NCBI GenBank assembly: GCA_036936605.1
Contig: JAUPFV010000001.1
Coordinates: 343,429,081 to 343,493,080 of the forward strand
Reading direction: 5' to 3'
DNA length: 64,000 nucleotides
Source of the DNA: Limnanthes douglasii subsp. nivea
Taxonomy: Eukaryota > Streptophyta > Magnoliopsida > Brassicales > Limnanthaceae
Part shown: positions 22,001-37,500 of the stretch, one piece after another
How the letters are laid out: each line of letters starts with the position of its first letter
How positions within the stretch are numbered: the stretch's first letter is position 1
Position numbers and translations under genes: made by a program
The notes under the pieces: model-generated
The model's input: only the letters and a program-made list of their open reading frames with translations
Database searches by the model: none
What the model was told of the DNA's origin: nothing

Positions 22001-24363
22001 AACTCAAGTACAGTATTCTTGATAACGTAAGGGTCTAACTTCTTGCCCTTATAGAGATGGTGGTCTTTATTATTTATACCAAGGTGACATTCTACATTAA
22101 TAAATTTGGTTAGAGGGTTGAAATTCCCCTCTACCTTAAAAAATTATGGCTTTTTTTAGATTGTAGATCTCTATTTGAGCCAAGCTAAAACCAATACTTT
22201 GAGGGCTCTAGTAGTAATCATAGTTGTTACTGGTTTAGCAAAGCTCTCATTCATTAAGAATATTTTGCATTTATTTTCAACTTTTGAATGATTTTTATCT
22301 TTCTGTGTATTACCTTATCATCCAAAACCACCATATGTTGATTAGTGACCTTCTAGAGTCGGACAAAAACTTGAAGATAAACTTTATATTTATTAGTGGT
22401 GTATGTAATATGAAAAGAAACAAATAATTAAACTCATAGTCAAACCTTTAATAGTTAAAAGAATCATATCAAAGGATCCAAACCATGAGTCGTGTGACAA
22501 TCTTGTGTATTAACTAATACATTTCTTAGTTTTCATAGCTTATCTAAATTTGTAAACTATGCTCGAGTCTTGTAATTTTTTATATTATTTTCGTGGAGAG
22601 TTTGGTTGCTTGCTCTCAAGTAAAAGGTATCAATGTTAGGATATTTTTGTAGGATTTGCACATATGTATCCAACAACTCCATAATATATTCACTAACAAA
22701 AAATTATTTTTATCAGGTTTCTAACAATGAAAAATACATCTATTAATATGGACAATTTTACCAAATTTGGCCCTTTTAAGGTTGACAAGTTTAAGGTGCT
22801 ACTTAATTCATTATATTTGTTTATATGGAAGGACCGTCAGTGAAACTCTTCATGTCGACCCACTACCGGGATCCAAGTAAGCGTCTGAAGGTTGAGAATA
22901 CGACCTCTTTACCGAAAATAACAAAGAAAGAGACTCGTGTTGGAAAAAAACATGTATATGTCCAAAGAAGCTTAAGAAAAAACATACACTATTAGAGGCT
23001 TTACAATAATTATGTGATACAAAGATTCGAGTACTCGACTGAAACTGAGGTTCGATCCACGTTGAGTGCTCAAGGGCTCTGAAATATTCCCAGACCAAGT
23101 TGACCGCGAACCGACTTACATGGTAAATTAATAATATTAAGAGGGTGGTGGTCATAACAAACTTTATGAACGTGTGAAAGTTATGAAATATTGTGGCTTA
23201 GTTTTCTTAGTCATACTAGAGGTTACATATTTTCCATAAGAAGAAGTTAGTTGGCGCATGTGCGTGATAAATCTCCACGAGACTTATAGTTTAACTGTTA
23301 TTATTATTATTTGTATCTTATTTATTCTGGTGGAGTGCATATCTCTCTCTTATCTTGCACATGTGATGTGTAAATTTTTTGAAATCATTAAAAAATAGTA
23401 GATGATCGTCATATAGAACTTTTTTGACTTATCAATCGTAATGCAAGATCTCACAAAATGAATCAGCATTGTTGAGAGAAAACCATTTTTTAGATTCTGA
23501 AGCATTTATGAAGCTTGTTTAGTTAACCAAAATAAGATTCGTAATAAACTTAAGAATATATTGAGGAATTGAAAACTAAGTGTAAGGCGTTACAATCCAA
23601 AGTCGGGGGTCGGAAGATCGAGACACAACATTAAAGAAGTAAACACTTGATACGGAATCATTTAAGAAAGAGGCATTCAAAACTTTAAAAAGCCAAATTT
23701 TAAACATGACTTCACTCCAATAAGCTAAAACTTAAGCCGATATGACTTACCATTAAAGTCATAATGGCTTGAGGATCCGAAGGTGACTGACCCAATGAAG
23801 TTGAATTATAGTTTCCTAAAAGGAAGAAGAATGGAATAAAGATAAGACCAATCCTTTTGTTATTCTCCTTTGAGTCTACAAGTCTTCTTCTATATTTTTT
23901 ACTTGTTTTATCTTAATTTTTTTATAGATTAAATCTCTGATAGTTATATAAGTGAATAATTTTATAAGATTACAAATCTTAATAAACAAACATTTCAAAT
24001 AAACCAAGAAATGAATGTTAAAAGTACTATATTTATTTCACCTCTGTTTTTTAATATCAAACAATGGTATATTATATTTACAGATCCTCTTACAATTTAA
24101 TTTTTATTTTTATTTTCGTTGTGACTGTAATTTTCGATATATAAAATTAGTGTTATTTTAATTATAAATTTTATTATATTAATTACATATATATTAAAAT
24201 TTAACAATAAAATTTAACACGTTAAAAATATTGAGTAAATGAAGTGATTGGAATCAATCGATGGACGAGTTTCAATCATAAAAATAACCTAGAATATGAT
24301 GAACAAACTAAAGACATTGGAAAAAAACTTATTCGAAAAAAAATAAATCAGAGAAGGACATGT
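19061..24363. other. Long AT-rich stretch, no supportable gene
   Basis: Upstream remnants of the Mutator transposase may extend to about 19450 but I cannot align them with confidence. A TA dinucleotide run lies at 20063-20083. From about 21500 to 23150 composition is less extreme and short phrases suggest an ancient retroelement, but stops are frequent and no motif is secure. No tRNA, rRNA or intact open frame was recognised. Confidence 0.5.
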
Positions 24364-24400
24364 CACTACAACAAAAAATTTTATGGTTATGCCAACAGTA
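24364..24400 (+). mobile_element. Possible CACTA-type terminus
   Basis: The sequence opens cactacaacaaaaaatttta, which resembles the ends of plant CACTA (CMC) elements and is followed by a stretch with gccaacagtaattaaccgttggg-type symmetry. I did not find a matching inverted end within the next kilobase, so this may be a fragment or coincidence. Confidence 0.35.
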
Positions 24401-25375
24401 ATTAACCGTTGGGTCATAACGACGAGTCATATTCGTTATTAACGAACATATACCTATTTGTATAATTTTCTAAAATTATACATTTTCTGAACATATATAC
24501 CTTTATGATCATATATTTTAGTTTTTAAAGATTTATTAAATTTTATAAATATGGTACTGAACTAAGAGATGAACTACACATAAGCTATAATTTTTCTAAA
24601 TATATTAAGCATTTAAATATCTTTTGCAGTTACCGAATCTTTTATGAAATTTTATTTATGATTTATTTATTGTTTTTATTTTAACTCACGAGACTTTCTT
24701 TCATGAATAGATTTAAAGAGATCAAAATAATTATTTTTAAAAAATGTTTACCCATGTGTTTCAAGTATATTCAATTTCCTAGCAACTTTCTATTTTTCGG
24801 TGAGAGTTCTATAACATATTTGTAAGTTTTTGTTATGTTGCACTATTTTCTAACAATAAAAAATAGCACTAATTATAACGGAAACAAGTATGGCTACTAT
24901 CAAGGTCATGAATCAAGACCTAGTTTGTTTATAGCGCTTCAATAGAACAAACTTCACTTATTGGTAATATAAGTTGTCGTTCTTACTGACTACATTCAAA
25001 AATCACTATATAATTGATCCTAAACTAAAGAATTTTCCAATCTTACTAATATTGACACCAATAATATCAATGAGAAAAAATGCAATCTAAATAAGATGGT
25101 CTTATTGATCGACGACAAATGTTGAACACCATTTTGGATTGACTCTTTGATTTTTAAACCAGTGAGACTTTGTTGTTGAATATATCAAACACGTTTAAAG
25201 AAAAGTATAGCTTTATTGTTAGAAAATCATTTTTTTTCCAAATATATGAGCTAACGTTTATAGCAAATAAGCTTGTGCCCATCAAAATAATATATTTATA
25301 AATTTTCCAAGTATGAAAAATTATAGCAGAATTGCCTCCGTTTAGAAGAATATTGAATTAAAATAATTTACAGTT
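24401..25375. other. AT-rich DNA without recognised features
   Basis: No gene, RNA or clear repeat is visible. The stretch leads into the copia relic and may contain its eroded gag or LTR, but nothing there can be aligned by eye. Confidence 0.45.
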
Positions 25376-28420
<3,045 letters not shown>

Positions 28421-28599
28421 TGATATTTTGCAAATAATGGAAACCCAGCTCGACTATTAAACATAGACATCAAAATTTCAATTGGTAACAAGATAATTGT
28501 GAAAGGTTTTAGTATATAAAATTGAGCTTCATTCGTGATGTGTGTTATATGATGGTCATTTTCGTGAGAGGATAAGTCCATTTTTTAAATACAATTCTT

Positions 28600-29045
28600 T
28601 TATATGTGATGTGTGTCTTTTGAAATAATAATTGATAAGGGAAAGAATATATAGTGATAAATAGGCCTTAAATTAGCAAATACAATGGTCAAATAAGTGT
28701 AATTATTTGTTAAGGACCAATCAAAAGCAAACATAAGGACTAAGGGAGTCAAATGTAATAACCAGTAAACTTGTTTATAAAAAGTAGAGGAGTGGGGTGA
28801 AAAATCCACTTTAACAATGGTAATTATGTAATTTCATCATTCACCTCATGTACTATATAAATGACATTCTCTTTTGGGAGAAATGGCCAATGATTAGTCA
28901 ATTATTACTATATTTATTCTTTTTGTCTCTTTCTTTCTATACCAATCTCTCTAATGGAATCTGATACGAACATTTCTTAGACTGACGTCCGCATACGAAC
29001 ATTTCCACATCTGTATGTATCACTAATAAATATATGAGTTCATCA
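28600..29045 (+). mobile_element. 5' LTR of internally deleted Ty3/gypsy element, with PBS
   Basis: The LTR ends ...gagttcatca at 29045 and is followed by acggcgccgtctgt, the type of primer-binding region seen right after the 5' LTR of many plant Tat-group gypsy elements. A TATA-like ctatataaat lies near 28851-28860, and the phrase atacgaacatttc occurs twice near the 3' end. No matching 3' LTR was found downstream, so the left border (about 28600) is a guess. Confidence 0.55.
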
Positions 29046-29123
29046 ACGGCGCCGTCTGTAACCTGAGTGATACCCAGAATCATCGTTCTAAAACCATAAA
29101 AATAATCTAAAGCAAAAAAAACA

Positions 29124-30640
29124 ATGGAAACTGAAATTCGTCAAGAGATGAAGGCAAATCCGATAAATAATCTGATCGGAGTCTCATCTGGAGATCTTGT
29201 GATGGAAGAGAAAGTGACAAATGAAATAAACAACAATAATCGATATGCTGAAGAGCTCCTCGAAGAATCTGTCTTGGTTGTCAGACGTAAAAAGTTGTTG
29301 GAGGACATTAAAAGGCTAAACGCTGAAAACGAAGCGATAATAAACCTAAGAAGAATCAAATCAGAAGTCCAATGAGAGCGTGTTGTGGAAAATCAAGCTC
29401 AAGATGTCAATCAATTCGGAGGAAATGCATCAGAGAAAAGGTCATCGATCTTCCAAAAGGTGAGCTAGATCTGAACAACGATATGAATCAGCAGAATTTA
29501 TTGAGTATACTTCTCTTAGTTCAGATGAATTTTCATCCTCGTATACCGATGCTAGGCATAAATCAGATCAGAGAAAAAGAGATTCAAGTGTGCGTAAAAT
29601 TTCTCATCAAACTAGTCGGAGAACTAAGAGTTCGAGGAAGAAAAAACACGATCATGGAAAGAGAAAGCTATGCTCTGAAGAGCCTGACAAAGTGGTAAAT
29701 ACAATTCGACCATAACATGTAACTCCTCGGAGAAAAATTCAGTCTAACATCTATAATCAGGAATACTGAGTTAGTAATCAATTTATTTTCCCGTCCGAGG
29801 AAGGATTCTATATGGTAGCGAACAAAGGACCGGGGGAAGCACTTATAAGGTCAGACATAACTAGAGGTCATCTCTACTCTCTCCGAAAATTTTGTTCGGG
29901 CATCTTCCAAATTGGTTTGACATATCTAAGGTGGAAAAGTTTGACGATACACAAGATCCAGAGAGTCACACTAAATAGTTCAAGAATTTCATGATTAATT
30001 ACGACGACGATGATAAGTTATTATGCAAGGCTTTCTCTCAAACTTTTAAGAATGTTGCGTCAAAGTGGTATAGTCGTTTACCTCAAGGGTGTATAAATGT
30101 TTTTGATATGTTCTGGACCATATCCTGATGGCATTTTGTTGGAAACAAAAAGTTTCGAGCGAACGGGGATACTATAATCTACTACAGGCAGAAAGTTGGG
30201 AATGGTCTCAAAGAGCATACAAAACGTTTCATCCAAGTTGAGACATATATGGAATTGTGTGAAGACAAAGTGGCTCTAGCTGCCTTCCGAATGGGCTTGC
30301 TTCCGGGAGTGATGAAAGATAATGACACAGAGACGCATGCTATAACATTCGGAGCATTGCTGGATTAGATAGAGAAGCAAATTTTAGTTGAAGAAACTAG
30401 AGCGTTGGAGTTAGAATTGATGTCGCAGTTTAATTTGAATCAGTTCTTCCAAGATCTTACCATGATAAGAGACAACGTGGAACCATTAAATATCCAACAA
30501 CAAGTATTGCATCCAACAAGTACAGTCCGACCCCAAGCACAAGTACAAGGAATAAGTCAAGCACCTCAAATGGTAGTCAACACTCAACAGTACACACATG
30601 TGGTCAACACTCAACAGTATATCCGGCCCATGTCCAACAA
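29124..30640 (+). pseudogene. gag of the deleted Ty3/gypsy element
   Basis: The open start METEIRQEMKANPINN leads into a glutamate/lysine-rich coiled-coil-like N-terminus comparable to the gag at 57874. After frame changes the retrotransposon gag domain is readable at about 29985-30365: INYDDDDKLLCKAFSQTF, KWYSRLPQGC, FVGNKK and FRMGLLPGV. Corresponding phrases in the 57 kb element are FDDDDKFLCRAFSQSF and KWYNSLPQGC. Several stops and shifts show it is dead. A glutamine-rich segment (LNIQQQVLHPTS...) follows up to the deletion junction near 30640. Confidence 0.8.
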
Positions 30641-30644
30641 ATGA

Positions 30645-31581
30645 GTCTGACCAACTCATTATCCTGATTGCTAATGGAATCCATGCACCGAGTGTCCCCC
30701 TCAAATCGATACCTGAGTCTTTACCATTTAACCGATGGGGTATTGATGTGGTCAAACCTTTACCGATGTCATCTGGAGGATGACAAACAATTATTGTTGC
30801 AGTCGATTATTTTTCTAAGTGGATGAAAGCTGAGCCTTTGGCAGGGACAAGAGCTTAGGATATGATCAGATTTATCGTCTCTAACATCTATTGTCGTTTT
30901 GGGGTTCCGAGGAAAATAGCAATGGACAATGAACAACAGTTTGATAAAAAAGATACGAAAGCCTTATGTGCATCTAAAGGGATACATAAGTGCTTTTAAT
31001 CACCTTTTCACCCCCAAGCAAATGGCCAAGTCGAGGTGACTAATCGACAGTTCTAGATGGGCTAAAAAATAATTTAGAGGGTAAGGCTAGAAAATGGCTA
31101 GCTTATCTATAAGAAGTTATGTGGGCTTATAAAACGACTCTCTGGACCGCAATGTAAGAGTCATTATTGGCACTCGTTTAGGAGATGAATGCAGTAGTAC
31201 CATCAGAAACAATTTTCCCTTTACTCATGATCAATAAATATTCCGAGGAAACAAATGACAAGGAAAAGCGCACATAGTTGGATCTGGTAGAGGAAAAGAG
31301 AAGAAGGGCACAACTAAATTCTTTACATTATTAGACTTTGATGAGAAGTCGATACGCTTCAAAAGTTAGAAGACGAGAATTCAAAGTAGGGGACAAATTT
31401 TTTAGGAACGTTTTCCTTCATACGAAAGAAAAAAATGATGGGCAAGCTAGCTCCTAATTGGGAAGGTCCATACACGGTAACAAAGAATATTAAACCAGGG
31501 ACATACAGACTGAAAGATAAAAAAGTAAGAGATCTTCCCCACCCTTGGAATATTGAGCACCTCAAAGTTTATTTAGTGTGA
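30645..31581 (+). pseudogene. Integrase of the deleted Ty3/gypsy element
   Basis: The reading begins in the middle of pol: RWGIDVVKPLPMSSGG, then IIVAVDYFSKWMKAEPLAGT, CRFGVPRKIAMDN and SPFHPQANGQVEV. These hold the three acidic positions of the integrase core (D in GIDVV, D in AMDN, E in GQVEV). The C-terminus reads LAPNWEGPYTVTKNIKPGTY and NIEHLKVYLV before TGA at 31579-31581. At least six in-frame stops and shifts interrupt it. Protease, reverse transcriptase, both RNase H domains and the integrase zinc finger are absent: gag sequence ends near 30640 and integrase starts at once. Confidence 0.85.
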
Positions 31582-31738
31582 ATGTATAAATCTGTAAATA
31601 TTTTCTTTATGAACTTATGTAAGTATCGGTGGCATACTCTTTCCTACCCTGGTGGTGCAGGAAGGTTTTAATAAGGTGCCTCAATAACCGACTTATATAT
31701 AAAAATCTTTTTGCCATCTTAAAATGATCTCCATTAAT

Positions 31739-32060
31739 GTTCATCTTTTTTGACTAAAAATGCACTCCTAAAAAGTTTGGATGGTAATGTTCATCTTTTG
31801 GACTAAAAAGGCACTCCAAAAAAGTTTGGATGGTAATGTTCATCTTTTTGGACTAAAAAGGCCCTCCAAAAACATTTGGATGGTAATGTTCATCTTTTTG
31901 GACTCATAAAGACATTCCAAAAAAGTTTGGATGGTAATGTTATCTTTTTGGACTCAAAAGACATTCCAAAAAAGTTTGGATGGTAATGTTCATCCTTTTT
32001 TACTCAAAAAATACTCCAAAAAGTTTATATGGTAACATTCATCTGTTTTAACCTAAATGA
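31739..32060 (+). repeat. 50-bp tandem repeat, about 6.5 copies
   Basis: Units of gttcatctttttggactaaa followed by aaggcactcc, aaaaaagttt and ggatggtaat repeat about six and a half times with few changes. Each unit carries ttggact and its near-inverse actccaa about 8 bases apart, so each can form a small hairpin. It occupies the space between integrase and the antisense gene, the position where the elements at 51.8 and 62.5 kb carry two ccttggaaggccaagg-type hairpins. Confidence 0.9.
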
Positions 32061-32284
32061 ATGGTAAACCAATGAATGTCGACCATCAAATTGCTTAACT
32101 ATGTGAAAAAAATTGGAGGAAGATAATCACACAAAACACTATGTCATTTAGATCGCGTGCAAAACAAAAGTCATACAAAATAAAGATCTTTAAGAAAGTC
32201 CGATTAGGGAGTCCAAAAAATTATATTAACAAAGGTTAAACCAAAGATAAAGATAAAGTTCAAATAAAAAATATAACAATCATT

Positions 32285-32395
32285 CATCTTCTCCGGACAC
32301 AGATCTATCTTTGTTGTCTTCCGAGGAATCAGAATCGAATGAAAAACTTTCCGAATCATTACTATTCACTAAGTCTTTTGCATAAACACTAGTTG
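32285..32395 (-). pseudogene. 3' remnant of the gypsy antisense gene
   Basis: On the minus strand a short reading runs VYAKDLVNSNDSESFSFDSD and then SSEDNKDRSVSGEDE. This acidic serine-rich tail resembles the C-termini of the antisense genes at 51731 (YSSDDSSDEEENTGESPDEE) and 62404 (SESSSDDEERTGESPGEEEN), in the same position relative to integrase. The upstream part is too eroded to align. The assignment rests on position plus composition and is moderate. Confidence 0.5.
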
Positions 32396-32399
32396 GACG

Positions 32400-33480
32400 A
32401 TGTTTTTCTATAACATGTAGCCGAAAACTTTCTAATTTTAAATAAGAAAGCGTTCATGTATCTCCATAGAGATTGACATCTTTTGTTCAGAGAAAAATAC
32501 GTGACACTCTAACCTCATACGACTCCGTCAGGTAATAGGACCTCCCATTTCCTTTTACCAACGAATCCTCTATCCTATTCTCAGATATTAGCCGCAAATG
32601 CATGTACTTTATTTATTTATTTTATAACCTGATTTAGTTAAACAATAATTATATATGTAATCAATTAGAACGATTCCAAGCTTTAAAAATAACCGACATT
32701 CATTTCAACTTCAAACTATTGGATAATTTTCATCGTATAATCACTACGAAACACACGGAATTCGAACTCCAACTCGAGCTAAAGCTGGGTGGGTTGTATA
32801 TCATTACGCAACACATGGAATCTTGTCGTCTAATAAGGGGGCCTACGTTGCGCAAGCAGCCATGCAATGTTTTGACAGGAACGTGTATCTCTTGTCGACC
32901 TAAGTCTCTCGGTGAGGTGGACTCCACATTGTTTAAACCTCTCTTTTGGGTCAGCATCCACTTACTTTCAATCTTTTATTTAAAATGACGACTACGTTTT
33001 CGGCACCTAATATTTTATGGGACTAGATTAGAAAAAAATCATATTCATTTTTCATCATTTTTTTTTCAAAATTCAGTTTTAATTTTTTTAAAATAGTATT
33101 GTCACTTCCACTAATTACAAGATTGTTATTGGTCCCAAATCTTATCCAAAATCTATTAAAAAAACTTTCAAAATTTATCCTAAATCTTAATTTTTTAGTA
33201 TTCTAACGCTAACATTTTACTACATAAACTCCTAAAATCTACCACTAAAAAAAATAAACAACGGAATAGTTATGGAAGACGATAAAATGGATGTCTCTTT
33301 GAATGATTTAGTGGACGAGGAGAACGCGTATCGAATGGAGGTAACGGTTTGAACTCTACCTTCTCTTTTCACACGAATCGTGTGTCTTACACGATAAACA
33401 ACATGCTTGTCTCACCTTCATGTGATGCGAATGCTTTCCTTGTCGCACAAAGAATGCGACCACTCTGCTATTTGTCGTTC
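32400..33480. other. Spacer between two gypsy remnants
   Basis: This probably includes the eroded right side of the gypsy element, but no LTR match is visible. An 89-codon plus-strand open frame at 32719-32988 (MDNFHRIITTKHTEF...) resembles nothing I know and overlaps a minus-strand open frame of similar length, so I do not call it. Confidence 0.4.
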
Positions 33481-34215
33481 CTGCTATACGATTGTTAATT
33501 AATAAGTGAGTGGATACCCGAAACCAATATAAAAGAGAAGTATCGAAGCAAAGCAGAACAAAAGGAAAGTCAAGGAATGACCAGAAGAACGGACAAAGCA
33601 TTCAAACCGAGCAGGAAAGATATAAAATTGGGTGCACTCGCTCTGAGTCGAGCAGAGCATGATCAAGGATGAGCAAGCTCGACCAAAGTTGATACACCGA
33701 ACATAGAGGATACGAAAGCCAGGTCGTGCTCAACGTTTAGCCGAGCATAACATGATCGAGGGTGAGAACACTCGGCTCAAGTTGATATAGAATTTAGTAT
33801 GCACGACCGGAAACTTCACAAACAACGTATATGAGGCCGAGCTCAATCAAGGACGAGCTAACACCAGAGCCGACCGAGCAAGATGACAAAAGTTTCTCTG
33901 ATCGGCAAGTCGCCAAACTAACTGTTAACCCGAGTAGCATTAATGAAGTCAGCATAGACAACTATTTTAAAGACCGTTGATCAAGGACGGATAGTTAACA
34001 GTCAAATATTTCGGGATCACTGATTAAGGAGAATATATAGCAATCAATTTAATTTAGGCTCAACACATTAAGTATATGTAATTAATGAGAAAGTAACAGC
34101 CAAAGATAGTATATATAAGAGTCGAAAGACAATGTAAATCCTATGTTCAGAAATCTTCTCAAATTAATAATATTATTATCTTGGCATATTAGTGTTTTAG
34201 GTTTTTCCCATAACA
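33480..34215 (+). mobile_element. 5' LTR and PBS of a second plus-strand Ty3/gypsy element
   Basis: The LTR ends ...cccataaca at about 34215 and is followed by tttttggcgctgtctgtggaa, a primer-binding-type sequence. A TATA-like tatatataag lies near 34109-34119. The LTR interior has repeated ctcgaccaaagttgata / ctcggctcaagttgata phrases near 33690 and 33772. The left border is not determined; no second LTR is present because the element is cut off after protease. Confidence 0.6.
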
Positions 34216-34314
34216 TTTTTGGCGCTGTCTGTGGAAAAAATCGAAACTATTTTTTTTCCAATGGTAGTAACTCGATCTTAGATTGATATTGAACCTAACG
34301 AGAGACATATCACC

Positions 34315-36404
34315 ATGGCCAACCCTAACCAATTGACCGAGCCAGTCGGAGGATCAACACTCCCGCCGCCACCCAACCAGGGCGGCCCGGAAGACGCCTC
34401 GCAGAGAAACTTTTCGATTGTGCCACTAGTGACACCAGCTATCGCAGAATTGGTTACCAACCTAGCAGACCGCCCCTACAACCTAGCCTCCAGAAGGACG
34501 CAACTGAGGTTAGACGATTGGAGCAACATATCTTGACGATGCATGTAGCCCAAGGTAAGGCTGATCGCGACCAGTAAGTCAGGGATTTAGTGAATAAGGT
34601 GACCATGGTTGAGCTACAAGAAGCTATTAACACTTTGATAGCAAAACTGCGTTCGGGCGAGCACCAATGTCCTCCAAAGTCTGTCATCAAAGTAAGTCGA
34701 GCAGTAGTGCGAGAGGGATCCTCCAAAAGGGACAAACATGACGAAAGATTGTGAGAAAACGGTGGGCAAAAGCTCTAGAAGAAAACCCCACTCAACGATG
34801 ACAAGGGAGGAATGATCGAGCAACACGATCCTGTACGCCCGACTATGGCTGCCTACGTCCTCAAGGAGTCACAATTTATCAAAAAAATTCTCGCCGCCCA
34901 GCTCCCAAAGAAATTCGACCCCTTTCGCTTTGAGGCTTATGATGGATCCGGAGACCCTGAAAGGCATTTGGAGCAGTTTTGAAACATGATGCTCACCTTT
35001 AACCCAGAAAAAGCAATGCTATGCAGGGTTCTTTCCATGACCCTTAAGGGCAACGCGATGAAGTGGTTCAACAACCTCCATAAAGGCTCCATAAGCGATT
35101 TCGCAGGACTTTGGAGTGCATTCAGAAATTGGTTCGTGGGCAACAAAGAACTACGCCAGGATCATGACTCCATCATGGACCTTTACCAAAAGAGGGAGAA
35201 CCCCGAAAGGGTTACATCAAAAGATTCGTCCATGCCATGAACAAGCTCCATGACCTGGCAGAAAACATGGCGGCCGCTTCCCTCAAGCAAGGACTGGATC
35301 GGCAAGGTAAACTATATGTTGATCTAATCATGTTCCCATGTGATAAAATAGGTGACCTATTGGCCCGAGTGGATCAATTCATCAAGGTAGATGACGCCAC
35401 CAAAGTCCCGCTGCCATTAGGAGAAGCTACTCCAGCCATCAAAACTCATGCGGAGGGCAGCACAAGGAACGATGACGGGCATCGCATGGATTCGTCAAGA
35501 GGAACCAACGGGTATAAAGGGACATATTCGAGAGGGAGTGACAGACCTAGAAGAGAATCTGCGAGGGTCACAACTTAACCAACGCCTAGTATCTTACGAA
35601 AACCCCGCGTGGAAATTCACCCAACTCACAGAATCTATCTTCACTATTTACGACCGCACTAGGGACATGATATAATACCAGTCCCCTCGGACCATGTTGT
35701 CCGTGCCGAGTTTCAAACGGTCGACATGACATTTCTGCGCATACTATAATGATCACGGTCATGTAACCAACGACTTCTGAAAACTACAAGAGAAAATACA
35801 ACAATTGGTAGATAACGACTTGTTAATATAGTTTGTACGCCAGCAAAGATCAGGGTTTCATGAGAACAACCCGGAGAGTACTCATAATAGACAAGAGAAG
35901 CCACAAAAAAACAAGCTATCCAATCGACAAGAAGATAGAGCTGATGAGTCAAGAAAATAACAATGGATGCTCGCCATTTCTGGAGGGGGTTCTCTAACTG
36001 AGGCGGACCATCAGGCAAAGACTAGGTCAAGGGACGACGAGAAAGTCTTGTCCGTAGGCGGACCCTCTTACAGTCATTACCGGGACCCAGTTACTGACCT
36101 AGTCTTTAACGATGACGATATGAGAGACGTAGCCACTCCTTACGAGGACGCTCTAACAATAACTCTGGATGTCGGAGGAGTAATGATGACAAAAATATTA
36201 GTCGATGGCGGTAGCTCGACCAATATCATATTCAAAGCCAGCTACGATAAAATGCTGGGAGTCCCACCATATAAACTCACACAACACACTCTAACCGGGG
36301 AGAGTTTCTCGGTATGGACAAGCTCCCTAGGCACCGACGTAACGGGGGCTGTCTCACGACTACGATGCTTCTTAACTGTCATTTTTGTACGAACCATCCC
36401 TTAA
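34315..36404 (+). pseudogene. gag-protease of the second plus-strand Ty3/gypsy element, truncated
   Basis: It opens MANPNQLTEPVGG with a proline-rich N-terminus. The gag domain follows at about 34890-35400: FRFEAYDGSGDPERHLEQF (stop at 34979-34981), AMKWFNNLHKGSISDF, FRNWFVGNKELRQD and ASLKQGLDRQGK. A zinc-knuckle region near 35740 reads FCAYYNDHGHVTNDF, with phenylalanine where the last cysteine should be, followed by a stop. An open frame at 35967-36404 carries the aspartic protease motif KILVDGGSSTNIIF. Homology stops near 36390 and unrelated AT-rich sequence follows, so pol and the 3' LTR are missing. Several frame changes are required. Confidence 0.85.
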
Positions 36405-37500
36405 ACAACAACAAATATCAACAATGTAACAAATAGAAATAATGAAACTAACACACAATAAAAACAAGAAAAGATGAAATAAATATCAACGGTGCTTCCT
36501 ATATGTGTCGCATGCGATCTGGTCACATCCAGCCGCACACGACCACCTGTAAGCTTAGTCGTGTACAACCAATATTATAAATGTGTCACATACGGTACCC
36601 AATCATCTTATTCATATGACATACGTGACTAATACTTAGATGGTCGCATATGTCGTGCGACGAGCACATATCAACATGATCTTACCATGAAAACCCTAGA
36701 TCTACAAATTCAGCACCATTCTCCTTAAAATCAAATCCAAAACACAGATCCACATCTAACAAACCAATAGCCACAATTTACAAACCAATAGCCACAATCA
36801 TGCCAAAAACCTATTGTTCTACACATATACACAACGAAATCCAAAAAATAAATATAGTACGAGGATTAGATGGTGGGTTCGGATTCTTGAAAGAAGGTGC
36901 ATTAATTTTCGGGTGAATTATGGTTCTTCAGATATTTTGATAACAAATGGGGAAAAACGGTGAGGATTCTATCAAAAGCCTTATATACCCTATTTTTCTT
37001 TGAGGGGTAAATTTATCCTAAATTAGGTAAAAGATCTATCAATTAGGTGTAGGATCCAACCATGTAAATCTAACAAAATGTGGCTTTTTTTAGCCTGGAT
37101 CTATTTTATAATGAACTAGAAAGTATTTTCCAGTTAATTGGGAAGAATTTTTGGTGAGTCATTAAGGCTGATCTTTGTTCCAAAATTATCATAAAAATTT
37201 TTACGTGTCCATAACTAATTATTTATGTTTAAAAATATGGCCATTGGTGCGTACCAATTAATTATTTGGTGACATACGGTATTTAGATATATAATTTTCT
37301 ATTGCAAATACAGTCACTCAACAATTGTCATCTAAAATATTTTTGGTTAGATTTTTTAACTTTTTTACGTTTACTTTTAACTTTTCTACCGTTTAATAAT
37401 TTATTTTATCCATAAAATTGGTTTGATAAAAAAGACAATAATTTTCCCTCTTTTTTCTTTCTATTTACAATGGACCAATGATCGCAAAAGATATTCTTCA
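36405..37500. other. Unassigned DNA
   Basis: No gene recognised. A 21-base phrase containing ccaatagccacaat is tandemly duplicated at about 36763-36800. Phrases such as catacggtaccc and cgcatatgtcgtgcga near 36580-36665 give local symmetry. This may be the end of an unidentified DNA transposon. Confidence 0.4.

Noticed and set aside
21950..22260. Phrase resembling the PF04195-like domain of the antisense gypsy gene (FPLY...FL pattern)
   Set aside because: Only a few residues match across stops and frame changes; could be chance.
22850..23155. 101-codon minus-strand open frame
   Set aside because: No recognisable domain, no splice partners, lies in decayed AT-rich DNA.
32719..32988. 89-codon plus-strand open frame in a locally GC-richer patch
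   Set aside because: No homology seen and an equally open frame lies opposite; not enough support.
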